A stretch of 64,000 nucleotides of DNA from Ailurus styani (taxonomy: Eukaryota > Chordata > Mammalia > Carnivora > Ailuridae), in contig LNAC01000109.1 of assembly GCA_002007465.1 (NCBI GenBank), positions 4,074,432 to 4,138,431 of the forward strand. The letters run 5' to 3'. A model generated the notes under the pieces. That model did not search any database and was not told the DNA's origin. It saw only the letters and a list, made by a program, of their open reading frames with translations. How positions within the stretch are numbered: position 1 is the stretch's first letter; each line of letters starts with the position of its first letter. The position numbers were made by a program, and so were the translations under genes. Of this stretch, positions 45,241 to 55,000 are shown in pieces.

Positions 45241-45311
45241 TTAAAGATTTTATTTATTTGACAGAGAGATTACAAGTAGGCAGAGAGGCAGGCAGAGATA
45301 GAGGAGGAAGC
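45241..45311 (-). mobile_element. 5'-truncated young Can-SINE
   Basis: Only the 3' third is present. AAAGATTTTATTTATTTGACAGAGAG runs through AAGTAGGCAGAGAGGCAGGCAGAG to GAGGAGGAAGCA, where it stops abruptly against MLT1-like sequence. The promoter-bearing 5' part is missing. Confidence 0.9.
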
Positions 45312-45410
45312 ATTTCGTGGCTTGTGGTTACATCACTCCTGTCTCTGGTTACCTGGCTTCCTATCTTCTGAGCTGTTCTCTCTCTCTACCTCCTTCTAAA
45401 ATTTTATTTA
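45312..45410 (-). mobile_element. MLT1-type LTR, left part (split by L1)
   Basis: TTTCGTGGCTTGTGGTTACATCACTCCTGTCTCTGG resembles the antisense MLT1 middle. Its continuation lies at 46677-46850 on the other side of the L1. Confidence 0.5.
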
Positions 45411-45477
45411 TTTATTTATTTATATTTATTTTTATTAATTTTTTTATTATTTTCCCCAGGGGTACAGGTCTGTGAAT

Positions 45478-45785
45478 CATCAGTCTTACACCTTTCACAG
45501 CACTCACCATAGCAAAAACCCTCCCCAATGTCCACGACCCATCCACCCTATCCCTACCCTGCCTTCCCCCAGTAACCCTCAGTTTTTTTTGTGAGATTAA
45601 GAGTCTTTTATAGTTTGTCTCCTTCCCGATANCATCAGTCTTACACCTTTCACAGCACTCACCATAGCAAAAACCCTCCCCAATGTCCACGACCTATCCA
45701 CCCTATCCCTACCCTGCCTTCCCCCAGTAACCCTCAGTTTGTTTTGTGAGATTAAGAGTCTTTTATAGTTTGTCTCCTTCCCGAT
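45478..45785 (+). repeat. N-joined duplication of 153 bases in L1 3' UTR
   Basis: 45478-45630 is repeated at 45633-45785, across A-N at 45631-45632. Two differences are visible (GACCCATCC/GACCTATCC and GTTTTTTTTG/GTTTGTTTTG). It is likely an assembly artefact rather than a structural change in the L1. Confidence 0.92.
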
Positions 45786-46438
45786 CCCATCTTGTTTAGT
45801 TATTTTTCCCTCCCTACCCCCCATAACCCCCCTCCCTGCCCTTCAAGCAGATAATATGATAATTGTCTTTCTCCGATGGACTTATTTTGCTCAGCATAAT
45901 ACCCTCTAGCTCCATCCATGTCATTGCAAACGGCAAAATTTCATTTCTTTTGATGGCTGCATAGTATTCCATTGTATATATATACCACATCTTCTTTATC
46001 CATTCATCTGTTGATGGACATCTAGGTTCTTTCCATAGTTTGGCTATTGTGGACATTGCTGCTATAAACATTCGGGTGCATGTGCCTCTGAGGATCACTA
46101 CCTTTGTGTCTTTAGGGTAAATACCCAGTAGTGCGATTGCTGGGTCATAGGGCATCTCCATTTTCAACTTTTTGAGGAACCTCCATACTGTTTTCCAGAG
46201 TGGCTGCACCAGCCTGCATTCCCACCAACAGTGCAGGAGAGTTCCCCTTTCTCCGCATCCTCGCCAACATCTGTTGTTTCCTGAATAGTTAATTTCAGCC
46301 ATTCTGACAGATGTGGGTGGTATCTCATTGTAGTTTTGATTTGGTTTCCCTGAGGATGAGTGATATGGAGCATCTTTTCAGGTGTATATTGGCCATCTGT
46401 ATGTCTTCTTTGGAAAAATGTCTATTTATATCTTCTGC

Positions 46439-46642
46439 NNNNNNNNNNNNNNNNNNNNNNNNNNNNNNNNNNNNNNNNNNNNNNNNNNNNNNNNNNNNNN
46501 NNNNNNNNNNNNNNNNNNNNNNNNNNNNNNNNNNNNNNNNNNNNNNNNNNNNNNNNNNNNNNNNNNNNNNNNNNNNNNNNNNNNNNNNNNNNNNNNNNNN
46601 NNNNNNNNNNNNNNNNNNNNNNNNNNNNNNNNNNNNNNNNNN
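46439..46642. other. Assembly gap (204 N)
   Basis: The gap lies inside the L1 ORF2 on both sides. The missing bases should therefore be L1 sequence between the TATCTTCTGCCC-type and GTTGAGGTCGAAGAGG-type landmarks, which I recall as roughly 250-300 bases apart in intact elements. Confidence 0.95.
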
Positions 46643-46676
46643 TTACTGTGGTTGAGGTCGAAGAGGTTGCTGCCTG

Positions 46677-46850
46677 TCTCTCCACCTCCTTATTGTAAGG
46701 GTGTAGATATAAGTTGTAGGTACAAGGGCAAACTCTTCTCAAAATCCTCAATCACACCTATGAAGTCCCTTTTTCTACTACGAGGTAATATGCAAGGTTC
46801 CAGGGATTCTGACGATAACATCTGGGTGGAGGACATTGTTTAAACCCTGT
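46677..46850 (-). mobile_element. MLT1-type LTR, right part
   Basis: CTCCACCTCCTTATTGTAAGG, AATCCTCAATCACACC and AGGTTCCAGGGATTCTGACG...GACATTG fit the antisense end of an MLT1 LTR. The first part lies before the L1, at 45312-45410. Confidence 0.5.
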
Positions 46851-48337
46851 AATTACTCTGAAATGTGCTCAGTCCTGGAGCAAGTCAGGAGGCTGACGTG
46901 GGCAAGGGGTGGTTTCACACCCTTTCTGAGGGACTAGTGAGTAAAAGTCCAGTGGGATGGTTTTAGTGTTGGAAGTGAACTCTCCTTAGGTACATGGATG
47001 TTGGCCCATGGAGACTCCAGGCTTCCACTTTGTGATGGAAGCCAGGGGAGGTGTGTGTGTTTTAAGCAACAACTAGTCTGGGAAGCAGTTTCTGAGTACC
47101 TGTCCCCAGGAATCTGAACTCTGGGTTCTAGCTCCACCAGTGGGTGGCAGAGGCAACCAGAACTGACATTTGGATTCAAGGAGAGAGCTCTCTCCCTGAG
47201 AAGAGTGGGACACCACCATGGTCTCCAGTAGAAGAAGGCAGATTCATCAGAGGGGCATTCTCCCATGGTGATCATTGGCCTTGAGCAGGCACTGACATTA
47301 CTGAGAAGAAGGTCAAAGCTCAGGCAACCAAAGCTTTATTTTGAAGCCCCCAGTATCAGAAGATCAGAAATAGTTGGAGTTCAATGTGAATGAGGTTAAT
47401 TTTAGCTAGTGGCTAGCGGGACCCCATTTGTAGATCTGCGAAGTTGAGGGCATGGATATACTGCTGGTATCTCTTTCCTGATGGTTGTATGTCTCATTAC
47501 TTTTACTATAAAAATGTTTCATTACCTTTCACGTGAAATTTCTGTGTCTTAGGACTTGGGTCCTGAAGGATACACACTGGAGTGAACTGTCTTAGAAATG
47601 AAAGTCAGAGACTGTTTTTATTTCTACTCATTAGCTTTACTTAAAATAAAAAAAATCGTATGAAATCTGTATACAGAAAGACCATGTCTCAGTGACATGT
47701 TGCTTCCTTCTAAATTTCATGAGAACACATGCACCCAGGGTAGTGGTGACTGACTCTTGGCCAGCTGTTCAGAGTTATCCAATCTGAAGAGGCTTCAACA
47801 AGGGACTCCCAGAGTTTTATTGTACCTCTTGCTGGAATAGCCACACCAAGACCCAGAAATAATCTGTTACTATGCTGATTCTGCTGCTCAGAAAGTCATG
47901 TCACCCAAGCCTAATATCTGGGTTCTGAGTCATTAAATCCTTGGTGTGTCATATTTATGTAACGATTTTTTTTGTGCCTGTACCAGAAAATCTCCCTTTG
48001 CGTCTGTTTCAGGACCTAGGAATTTCTCATTCATATTACTTAGGGGCTTTGCATATGCAAGCGAGGCCGTGAGTTACCAAGATCACCCGTCTCAAGCTAC
48101 CATGGAACTCTATCCTCATGTATTCCGATTGCTTATTTGACGTTTCTGGATGGCTGTTCTGCCATTATTCCAAACTCGACGTGTTCCTCCTCCTCACCAG
48201 AATTCTGTTCTCATCACAGTTTTCTCTTGTTCATTTTGCAACAAGGCTCAGTATCTTGGCATCACATTTGAGTTTTTACTCTCATTATTGTTCCCTGTTT
48301 CTAAGCAGTTGCTGTTTTCTGTTTATTTGTTTAAAAT
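46851..48337. other. Single-copy DNA, 1.5 kb
   Basis: No repeat is firmly recognised. The reverse complement of 47330-47345 holds AAAATAAAGCTTTGG, which could be the poly-A signal of an unrecognised antisense LTR, but I have no other support. Confidence 0.4.
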
Positions 48338-48347
48338 ATCTCTTCCC

Positions 48348-48539
48348 GGGCGCCTGGGTGGCTCAGTGGGTTAAAGCCTCTGCTTTCGGCTCAGGTCATG
48401 ATCTCAGTGTCCTGGGATCGAGGGAGCAGGGAGCCTGCTTCCTCCTCTCCCTGTCTCTCTGCCTGCCTCTCTGCCTATTTGTAATCTCTCTCTCTGTGTC
48501 AAATAAATAAATAAAATCTTTAAAAAAAAATTAAAAAAA
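48348..48539 (+). mobile_element. Young Can-SINE with a core deletion
   Basis: GGGCGCCTGGGTGGCTCAGTG...CCTGGGATCGAG continues directly into GGAGCAGGGAGCCTGC. Some 25-30 bases of the GCCCC..GGGCTC segment are missing. ATCTCTTCCC flanks it at 48338-48347 and 48540-48549, and the wider AT-rich flank also matches. Confidence 0.95.
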
Positions 48540-48635
48540 AATCTCTTCCCTTTGACTCCCTCTGCTTCCTAGAACTTTAGGATCTCACTAATCCTGCACA
48601 TGTAATATTGAAATACATTGTACTTCTGTTTTCTT

Positions 48636-48828
48636 TTTTTAAATATTTTATTTATTTATTTGACAGAGAGAGAGAGATCACAAGTAGGCAGAGGGGCAGG
48701 TAGAGAGAGAGGAGGAAGCAGGCTTTCTGCCGAGCAGAGAGCCCGATGTGGGCCTCGATCCCAGGACCCTGAGATCATGACCTGAGCCCAAGGCAGAGGC
48801 TTTAACCCACTGAGCCACCCAGGCGCCC
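48636..48828 (-). mobile_element. Young Can-SINE, perfect 17-base target-site duplication
   Basis: It has the young-class body with AGATCACAAGTAGGCAGAG and TTTAACCCACTGAGCCACCCAGGCGCCC. TGTACTTCTGTTTTCTT is identical at 48619-48635 and 48830-48846. Confidence 0.96.
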
Positions 48829-48849
48829 ATGTACTTCTGTTTTCTTATT

Positions 48850-49350
48850 CCCCTAACCAGGGCTGTTGTATACTTAGGTGCAGTGGGTAGCTATTTTAAG
48901 GGCACTGGGGAAGTCTTCCAGACTCTAAATTCTCCAGCTCAGCTGGCTAGAAATGTGACCATTGAGGGTCCATTCCAGTGGCACCTGTCTGTGAAGTTAC
49001 TTGTGTGATCTGTGATCATCATTCAGGAGCAAAGATACTAGGTGAACTATGTACTCTGGAGAGCTCAACATGAAAAAAATACTCTAGCAGAAAAATTGGA
49101 TGAATTTAGGAACTGAGAACTTCACCTAATGTGGTTTGGGAATGCCATGACCTCAAAATCACTGATTTCATGCTTCTTCCCAATTTCAAAAGCCTTCACT
49201 TTATCAGTTAGAGCAAATGGGTACTTTAGCTTCTTTGAAGGAGAAAGTTAGGATAAGATCGAGGATAAAGTTTATTATAATTTATTGTTGGAGAGGAGGC
49301 ATCACACACAGACACATAAAAGATTTTCTCCACTTAGAAAGAGAATAAAC
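48850..49350. other. Single-copy DNA
   Basis: Nothing is recognised. Confidence 0.4.
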
Positions 49351-49352
49351 AA

Positions 49353-49540
49353 GGGCACCTGTGTAGCTTAGTAGGTTAAACATCTGATTTTGGCTCAGGT
49401 CATGGTCTCAGGGTCTTGGGATCGAGCTCCACGTCATGCTTCCTGCTCAGCGGGGAGTCTGCTTCTTCCTCTTCCCTTGCGCCTCCCCAGCTCATGCTCT
49501 CTCTCTCTCTCTTTCTCAAAAAGCAAAAACAAAAACCCAA
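49353..49540 (+). mobile_element. Can-SINE with atypical tail
   Basis: GGGCACCTGTGTAGCTTAGTAGG leads through GGTCATGGTCTCAGGGTC to TTTCTCAAAAAGCAAAAACAAAAACCC. The tail has lost the usual AAATAAATA form. The head is mutated, so it is an older copy. Confidence 0.92.
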
Positions 49541-49599
49541 GTAAGCAGATACAAGATAAATATACAAACTTTGTCAAGAGAGTGATACTTAATATTAAG

Positions 49600-50290
49600 G
49601 AAGTAAAATAGGGTGCTCTGATTAGAAGTGGATGCCAATCAGATTGGATGGTCAGGGAAGACTTTTCAGGGGAGCTTTTGCTTATTTTTGAGCCCAGACT
49701 TAAGTGACAACAAGATAGCAGCCATGGCAGGATCTGAGAGAAGAGCACGAAGAGGCCCAGAGATGGGAAGGAGCTCGTTGTGTTCAGGAGAAAAGCCAGT
49801 GAGGGTAGAGAATAAGAGAAAGAGACGGGTGAGTCGAAGTTCATGGCAGTGGAACCATGCAGGGTTTTGAAGGTGATGGTGGGAACTTGTGCATTATTTT
49901 AAATGAGTTGGGGAGCTTCACTGAGGGGCTTTAAGTACAGGTGTCACATGATATGATTTATGCCTTAAAAGGATCAGTTGGGCTGCTGCGTGGGGAATGA
50001 GTTGTGCAGGGAAAAAGGACAGCTATGGGCAGGGTCTATCAGGAATCTAAATGAGAGAGGAAGCTGGATTGGATGGACCAGGGTTGCCTCAGGCAGTGGG
50101 CTTGGCTGGATGTGGTCAAACTTAAGACAGAGTTTGGATTTGGGGTCTTAGTGCTGCTGGACTAGATGTTGGTTGAAAGAGGAGGAGGGATTAAAGAACG
50201 TCAGGTAGACTGTAAGTCATCTGAGTCTGGAGCTCCAGATAGAGTACAAGTCTAAAGATATAAATTGGAGCATGATCAACTTATTAAAAA
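49600..50290 (-). mobile_element. Ancient L2-type repeat, antisense
   Basis: TGGTCAGGGAAGACTTTTCAGGGGAGC, then GCAGGGTTTTGAAGGTGATGG, then TCACATGATATGATTTATGCC and AAAAGGATCAGTTGGGCTGCTG. This is the order seen in antisense L2-linked dispersed repeats. Family and limits are from memory and approximate. Confidence 0.5.
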
Positions 50291-50690
50291 ACATGAGCCT
50301 GGGTATGATTCCCTAGGAAGAGAGTGGAGAGAGAGACAGAGGGAAGCAGAGTTCAAAATCGCACTCATCTTCCAGAAGTTCTCTTATTTGGGCATTTTCT
50401 TGCTCCCTTGATGAAGGATCTCTAAAGCTTCTCCATTTTTATTAGAATTCAGTTCACTGCAATGTCTGAAGTACTGAATAGAAATCCCCTAGTGTTTCCA
50501 CTTCCTCCTGTCCACCCCGATCTTCCCATATTCTGACAGTTTCTGTCCCCTCTGTCTAGTGAAGAATTAACCTTATCCAAAGAGACGTCTGGCTTTTGTG
50601 CCGAAAGCCTTTGGGAGGTGATCTCTAGACACCTGGAATATTTATTCTGCCTCATAGAACTTTGTCTTTGTTTGCCTGGGGGCGTTGACA
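50291..50690. other. Single-copy DNA
   Basis: No feature is recognised. Confidence 0.4.
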
Positions 50691-50699
50691 CTGCTCATT

Positions 50700-51160
50700 C
50701 TGACCATGTGGTTCCTGTTGGGGCTTTTGGGCCATGTGGGATCAGTTCTGGCCTCGGGAGGGACTTGAGTCTAAAGGCATGAACCCAACCTCTGGAAGCG
50801 GGCAGGACACCAGGAGTCAGCCATGCAGGCAGTATGGGATTGAGTCCTAATAAAAACTCTGGACGCTAAAGGCTGGGCTGAACTTCTGCCCAGGTTGGCG
50901 GTACTCCCTGCATTGTCACCCACAGTGACTGGGAAGAGTTAACATTGTCCATGACCCCACGGGGAAGCGATGACCGGAAGCCTTGCATTTGGAAGTTTCC
51001 CGCCCTCTGCCCTGTGTGTCCCTTCCCTTGACTAATTTTAATTTGCATCCTTTCCCTATAATTAAGCACAACCATGAGTATAACAGCTTTCAGTGAAGTT
51101 CACTGAGTTCATTTAGTGAATTATTAAAACTGAGAGTGGCTTTTGGGGGGGTTCCCCTTT
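50700..51160 (+). mobile_element. ERVL-type solo LTR remnant
   Basis: TAATAAAAACTCTGGACGCTAAAGG, GATTTTAATTTGCATCCTTTCC-type sequence at 51032-51058, ATTAAGCACAACCATGAGTATAAC and GAGAGTGGCTTTTGG match the order of LTR16/LTR33-like ERVL LTRs as I remember them. No internal viral region is present. Confidence 0.55.
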
Positions 51161-51508
51161 TATGGACTGAATGTTTGTATCCCTCCAGAATTCATATGGT
51201 AAACTCCTAACCCCCAAGTGTTGATACAAGGAGCTGGGACGTTTGAGGGGTTATTACATCATGAGCACGAATGGGGGTAATGCCCTTTAGAAAAGATCTC
51301 AGGGCACTCCCTTGCCCCTCTGTCATGCGAAGGTCCAGTGAGAAGACAGTGGTCTTCAACCCAGGAAGAGAGCCCTCCCCAGACGGCTGAATCTGCCAGC
51401 ACCTTGGTCTTGGGCTTCCCAGCCTCCAAAACCGTGAGAAATAAAGGTTTGTTGTTTAAAACATCCAGTCTATGGTATTTTTATAACAGCAGCCTGAACC
51501 AGGACATC
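51161..51508 (+). mobile_element. MaLR LTR (MST/MLT1-like)
   Basis: TATGGACTGAATGTTTGTATCCC, AATTCATATGGTAAACTCCTAACCCCC, CTTGGTCTTGGGCTTCCCAGCC and GTGAGAAATAAAGG appear in order. It ends CAGTCTATGGTATTTTTATAACAG...GAACCAGGACA. It is close to full length, and only this LTR is present. Confidence 0.83.
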
Positions 51509-51691
51509 CCCTGAATTCATAATCAGTCAGAAGTGAGAGTAGTCCTTGCAGGGGCCGTTCCCTTTAATTTGGTGGTTGGCCTTAACTCTTCACACCTTCA
51601 TTCTGGTGGTTAATTACATTCTTACTTGTTTTATTATTCAACTATTTTATGTGTTTGTATGCTTTTGTCATTTTTTAATTTTTTAAAAACT

Positions 51692-51743
51692 TTCTATTCT
51701 ATTCTATTCTATTCTATTCTATTCTATTCTTCTATTCTATTCT
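51692..51743. repeat. (ATTCT)n pentanucleotide repeat
   Basis: Seven uninterrupted ATTCT units (51696-51730) are followed by a TCT interruption and two more units. A homopurine/AT-rich context surrounds it. Confidence 0.95.
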
Positions 51744-51909
51744 ATTTTTACCAAAGGTGGATCTCCTAGAGGGCATTTCTTTCTTCTGCATCCCCCTTAA
51801 TACTTAGCACAATTTTGGGACTCCTGAGAGCTTCTCAGTATGTGTTGAATTTAATTGTCGTGTTGAATCACTGTCTTTCTTTTTTTTTTTTAACAAAATA
51901 ATAATTGTT

Positions 51910-52098
51910 GGGCACCTGGTTGGCTCAGTTAGTTAAGCATCTGCCTTCAGCTCAGGTCATGATCCTGAGGTCCTGGGATTGAGCCCCATGTTGGGCTCCC
52001 TGCTCAGCGGAAAGTCTGTTTCTCCCTCTCCCTCTGCCCCTTCCCCAGCTTGTGCTCTCTCTTGCTCACTCTCTCTCTCTCTCAAGTTAAAAAAAAAA
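51910..52098 (+). mobile_element. Can-SINE
   Basis: GGGCACCTGGTTGGCTCAGTTAG leads to GGTCATGATCCTGAGGTCC and a CTCAAGTTAAAAAAAAA tail. AATTGT-type sequence lies on both sides (about 51904 and 52097). Confidence 0.92.
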
Positions 52099-52099
52099 T

Positions 52100-55000
52100 T
52101 GTACCATTGAATAAATATTTGTGGGGAAATTGGGTCTTTATGTAGTTTCTTCTTTGTACTTATTAAAGTGAGGGTACAGCGTATGTGTGTTTGTGGAGGT
52201 GACCAGAGGGAAGATGTAGGAAGAAGCAATTTTTCTGAATGTGATTTTGTGTTTGCTCAGTACATGGTGTTTCTGTGTCTTCCTGGTGCACAGGGCATAG
52301 ATTTGGGGGGCTGTGGGGGGCTCCTGCAACATCGGGAGGAGCTTCAGCAGTTCAGAAACGTGTATTACTGAATCAGTGCAGAAGATGTTTTAAGGAGAAG
52401 CCTCGTATCCCTGGTTCTCTGGTGTAGTTGAACTTGTCCTATAAACCCATGTTCCCCAATACGGTAACTCACAGGTGGTCACCGATCGCTTGAAATGTGC
52501 CAGTCCAATTGAGATGCACTGTAAATATAAAATATACACTGGATTTTGAAGATTTCGTTCAGCAAAAGAATATAAGTGATCTCATTGATGATTTTTATAA
52601 ACTGATCACATGTCGAGCTATGATAATAATACTTTGGCTATATTAAGTTAAATAAAATCGATTAAAATTACTTTCACCAACTTTATTACTTTTTTAACAA
52701 AAGTGTGGCTGCCAGAAATTTGAAACTTACATACCTATCTTACGTTTGTGCTTCGCATTGTATTTTGGCTGGATGGTGGTGCTCTGGGGCCTGCGCGGTC
52801 ACCTCCCATCCATCTCCATCCCTGGTGTGCTCTCCTCACTTGCGGTGACCATAGTCCAAGTCCATAAGACCCAGAAGATTCGCTTTCTTTGTTTCTGTGC
52901 TTGAGCAGAACCAAAGTCCCTTCCCTCCTTTGCGTTTCTGATAATCACCTTCTTTAATTCTTAAGAGGTGGGGAAGATGAAGAAAAATAATCGGGATGCT
53001 TATTTGCAGCTGTCCTGCATCCAGATGTTCTTGAAAAAGCATCCATGGAAACAAAAGTTCCAGACGCACAGCAACAGCTTTAAACAACCAGGCAAGAAAT
53101 CATCTTAAACACGTCGACTTCTAATACTTAGTAAAGATGGAAACTCCAAAAGCACTGATTATTTTCCCCCTTGTCCAAGTTCCTAAAATAAGTTTCAGAG
53201 CCAAGCACGGATTGCGTGAGCCAAAATTTGGTGAAAAGGACCTTTTATTGCAAAGTGACCAGCTCTGAGAATTTACTTTCAGTGAAGAGTGTGCATAACC
53301 TTCCATGAAACCAGAAATGTGCGGGTACCTGTGTGTGTTCCCGAATGCAACTAGTAAGAATCCCTCTTAACGAGAAAGCAATGGGGAATTTATAGACTAA
53401 ATATTAATGATATTAATGACTCCTGCAAAGCACACTCTGGCTCCCAGCTTTATCAGAATCTCAAAGGAAAGCCCTTGTTTTATTTCTCTGGAAGCATTAA
53501 GGTCTGGTACATCATCTAGAGATGATAGGATCATTTTCCCCCCATAACTGCAGTTGCTAGATTTTTTATACATGTCTAAGGCCCGTGACCAGATAACCAG
53601 AAGATGATATGCCAGGTATGACTAATCTGGAATCCTCCACACCGATCCCTCATGGTGAGCAGATCATTTCCTCATTTTCAGGCGGTTATCAAGTGCGAGA
53701 GGCCTGACCCTCGCAAAAAGCAGCTAGTTTAATTATATCCCCTTTTAAAGGCAGTTTAGTCATTCAAAATACAGTTTTAAAAGTCTTCCAATGAAAAGCA
53801 TAAAAAGAAAAAAAATTCTTTTAGCCATAATCTAGTAATTCTCCAACCTTGATTTTTAGCTTTCCTGGCTGCCTAAGTGGTCATATATTTTATAAGCCTT
53901 GCTAATTTGCTGTTAAATTTGCTATTTATATGATCCTAGATGATTTGTTGGACTTCATTGAACAGAAAAGATTTTTATTAGTGGCCCGCGCTTTAAAAGA
54001 AGTGGTTTTTTCCACACCATCAAGGCTACTTTCTCAACTTATTGACAGCTTTATGAGTGTAGCTGGATAAAGAACAGTTTCCTGTATCCAAAGGCGTTTT
54101 GCATTCCATGGGGCAAAGCTTGGACTTTTAATTAGGATATAAGAGCCTTCCTTTCTCTCCCAACATCCCCTGGAGGGGGGCACCGAGCGGTGACACTTGC
54201 ATTTAGATACTTAATCACTTTTCCAGACTTGAGCCCACTACAATTACGAAGGTTTTTGGGTCCCGTGTTTATCTAGCTCTGAGCCAGTCCAGAATGTACC
54301 TACTTCCGCATATTTGTACTTTGTATATGTATGCACACGGCTTTGGCGTTCTAATTAATTGACGGTATTTTGACTACTGTAAAGCCTGTCAAGTGAATTC
54401 TGTTTAGAATCTAATCTGAGCCCCAGTTCCGTATTGTTCACAAGAGAATGAAATAGACCCTAGACTTGAACCCACTTCAGATTGTTTTCTGCATGGAGCG
54501 CACCAGGTAAATTCTCCTCATTCCTTCTGCTTTTGTCTTGACCTCACTATCCAGCATATATATAGGAAGGTCTTAGGTTTTATGTTTCTGTTAAAATTCG
54601 CTTTATTGTGCTAATCCTCCCCAGCAAATTCTTCTCTTACAGTATTAGGGCTTTGATTATGAAAACAGTGAAAACACTGAGAACAGTTCTAAGTGTAAAT
54701 AAACATTTGGGGGCCCAAAGTGGTAGCCTCTTTGATATATTTTCCTAGTATTTGTGTGTCTTTTGACCCTTTGGGGGAAGCATGTGCTTCCAGAATATTC
54801 CAGTTGGCTGGCTGTGGTCCATTGCTCAGTTTTTGCAGAACTTACACTGTCTGCAGGCAGACTAAATGGTCTTCCGCCTAGGGCAGGGAGAAGCATCATC
54901 TCAGAGTGTCTTGTCTGGTGGTGTGAAGCTAATTATAAAGACACTTGGGCCACCTGAAATCTGCTCATTTATTTCAGTAAGCTGCAGACGTTGATACGAG

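Larger units (their letters stand above)
45411..46676 (-). mobile_element. Young 5'-truncated L1 (ORF2 C-terminus and 3' UTR), with gap
   Basis: The minus strand encodes the ORF2 C-terminal end in one open frame (46302 to 45814). Phrases such as LLGIYPKDTKV, AKLWKEPRCPSTDEW and MEYYAAIKRNE are typical of the carnivore L1. The 3' UTR lies at 45440-45813, partly duplicated. A 204-base gap (46439-46642) lies in ORF2. The element resumes at 46643 (GGTTGAGGTCGAAGAGGTTGC) and stops at about 46676. TCTCTACCTCCTTCTAA before and TCTCTCCACCTCCTTATTG after look like the duplicated target. It is truncated and cannot move on its own. Confidence 0.88.

Noticed and set aside
45814..46302. A 162-codon open frame on the minus strand
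   Set aside because: It is the C-terminal end of L1 ORF2, not a host gene.
46311..46843. Open frames of 100-150 codons across 46311-46843 on both strands
   Set aside because: They exist only because 204 Ns are translated without stops.
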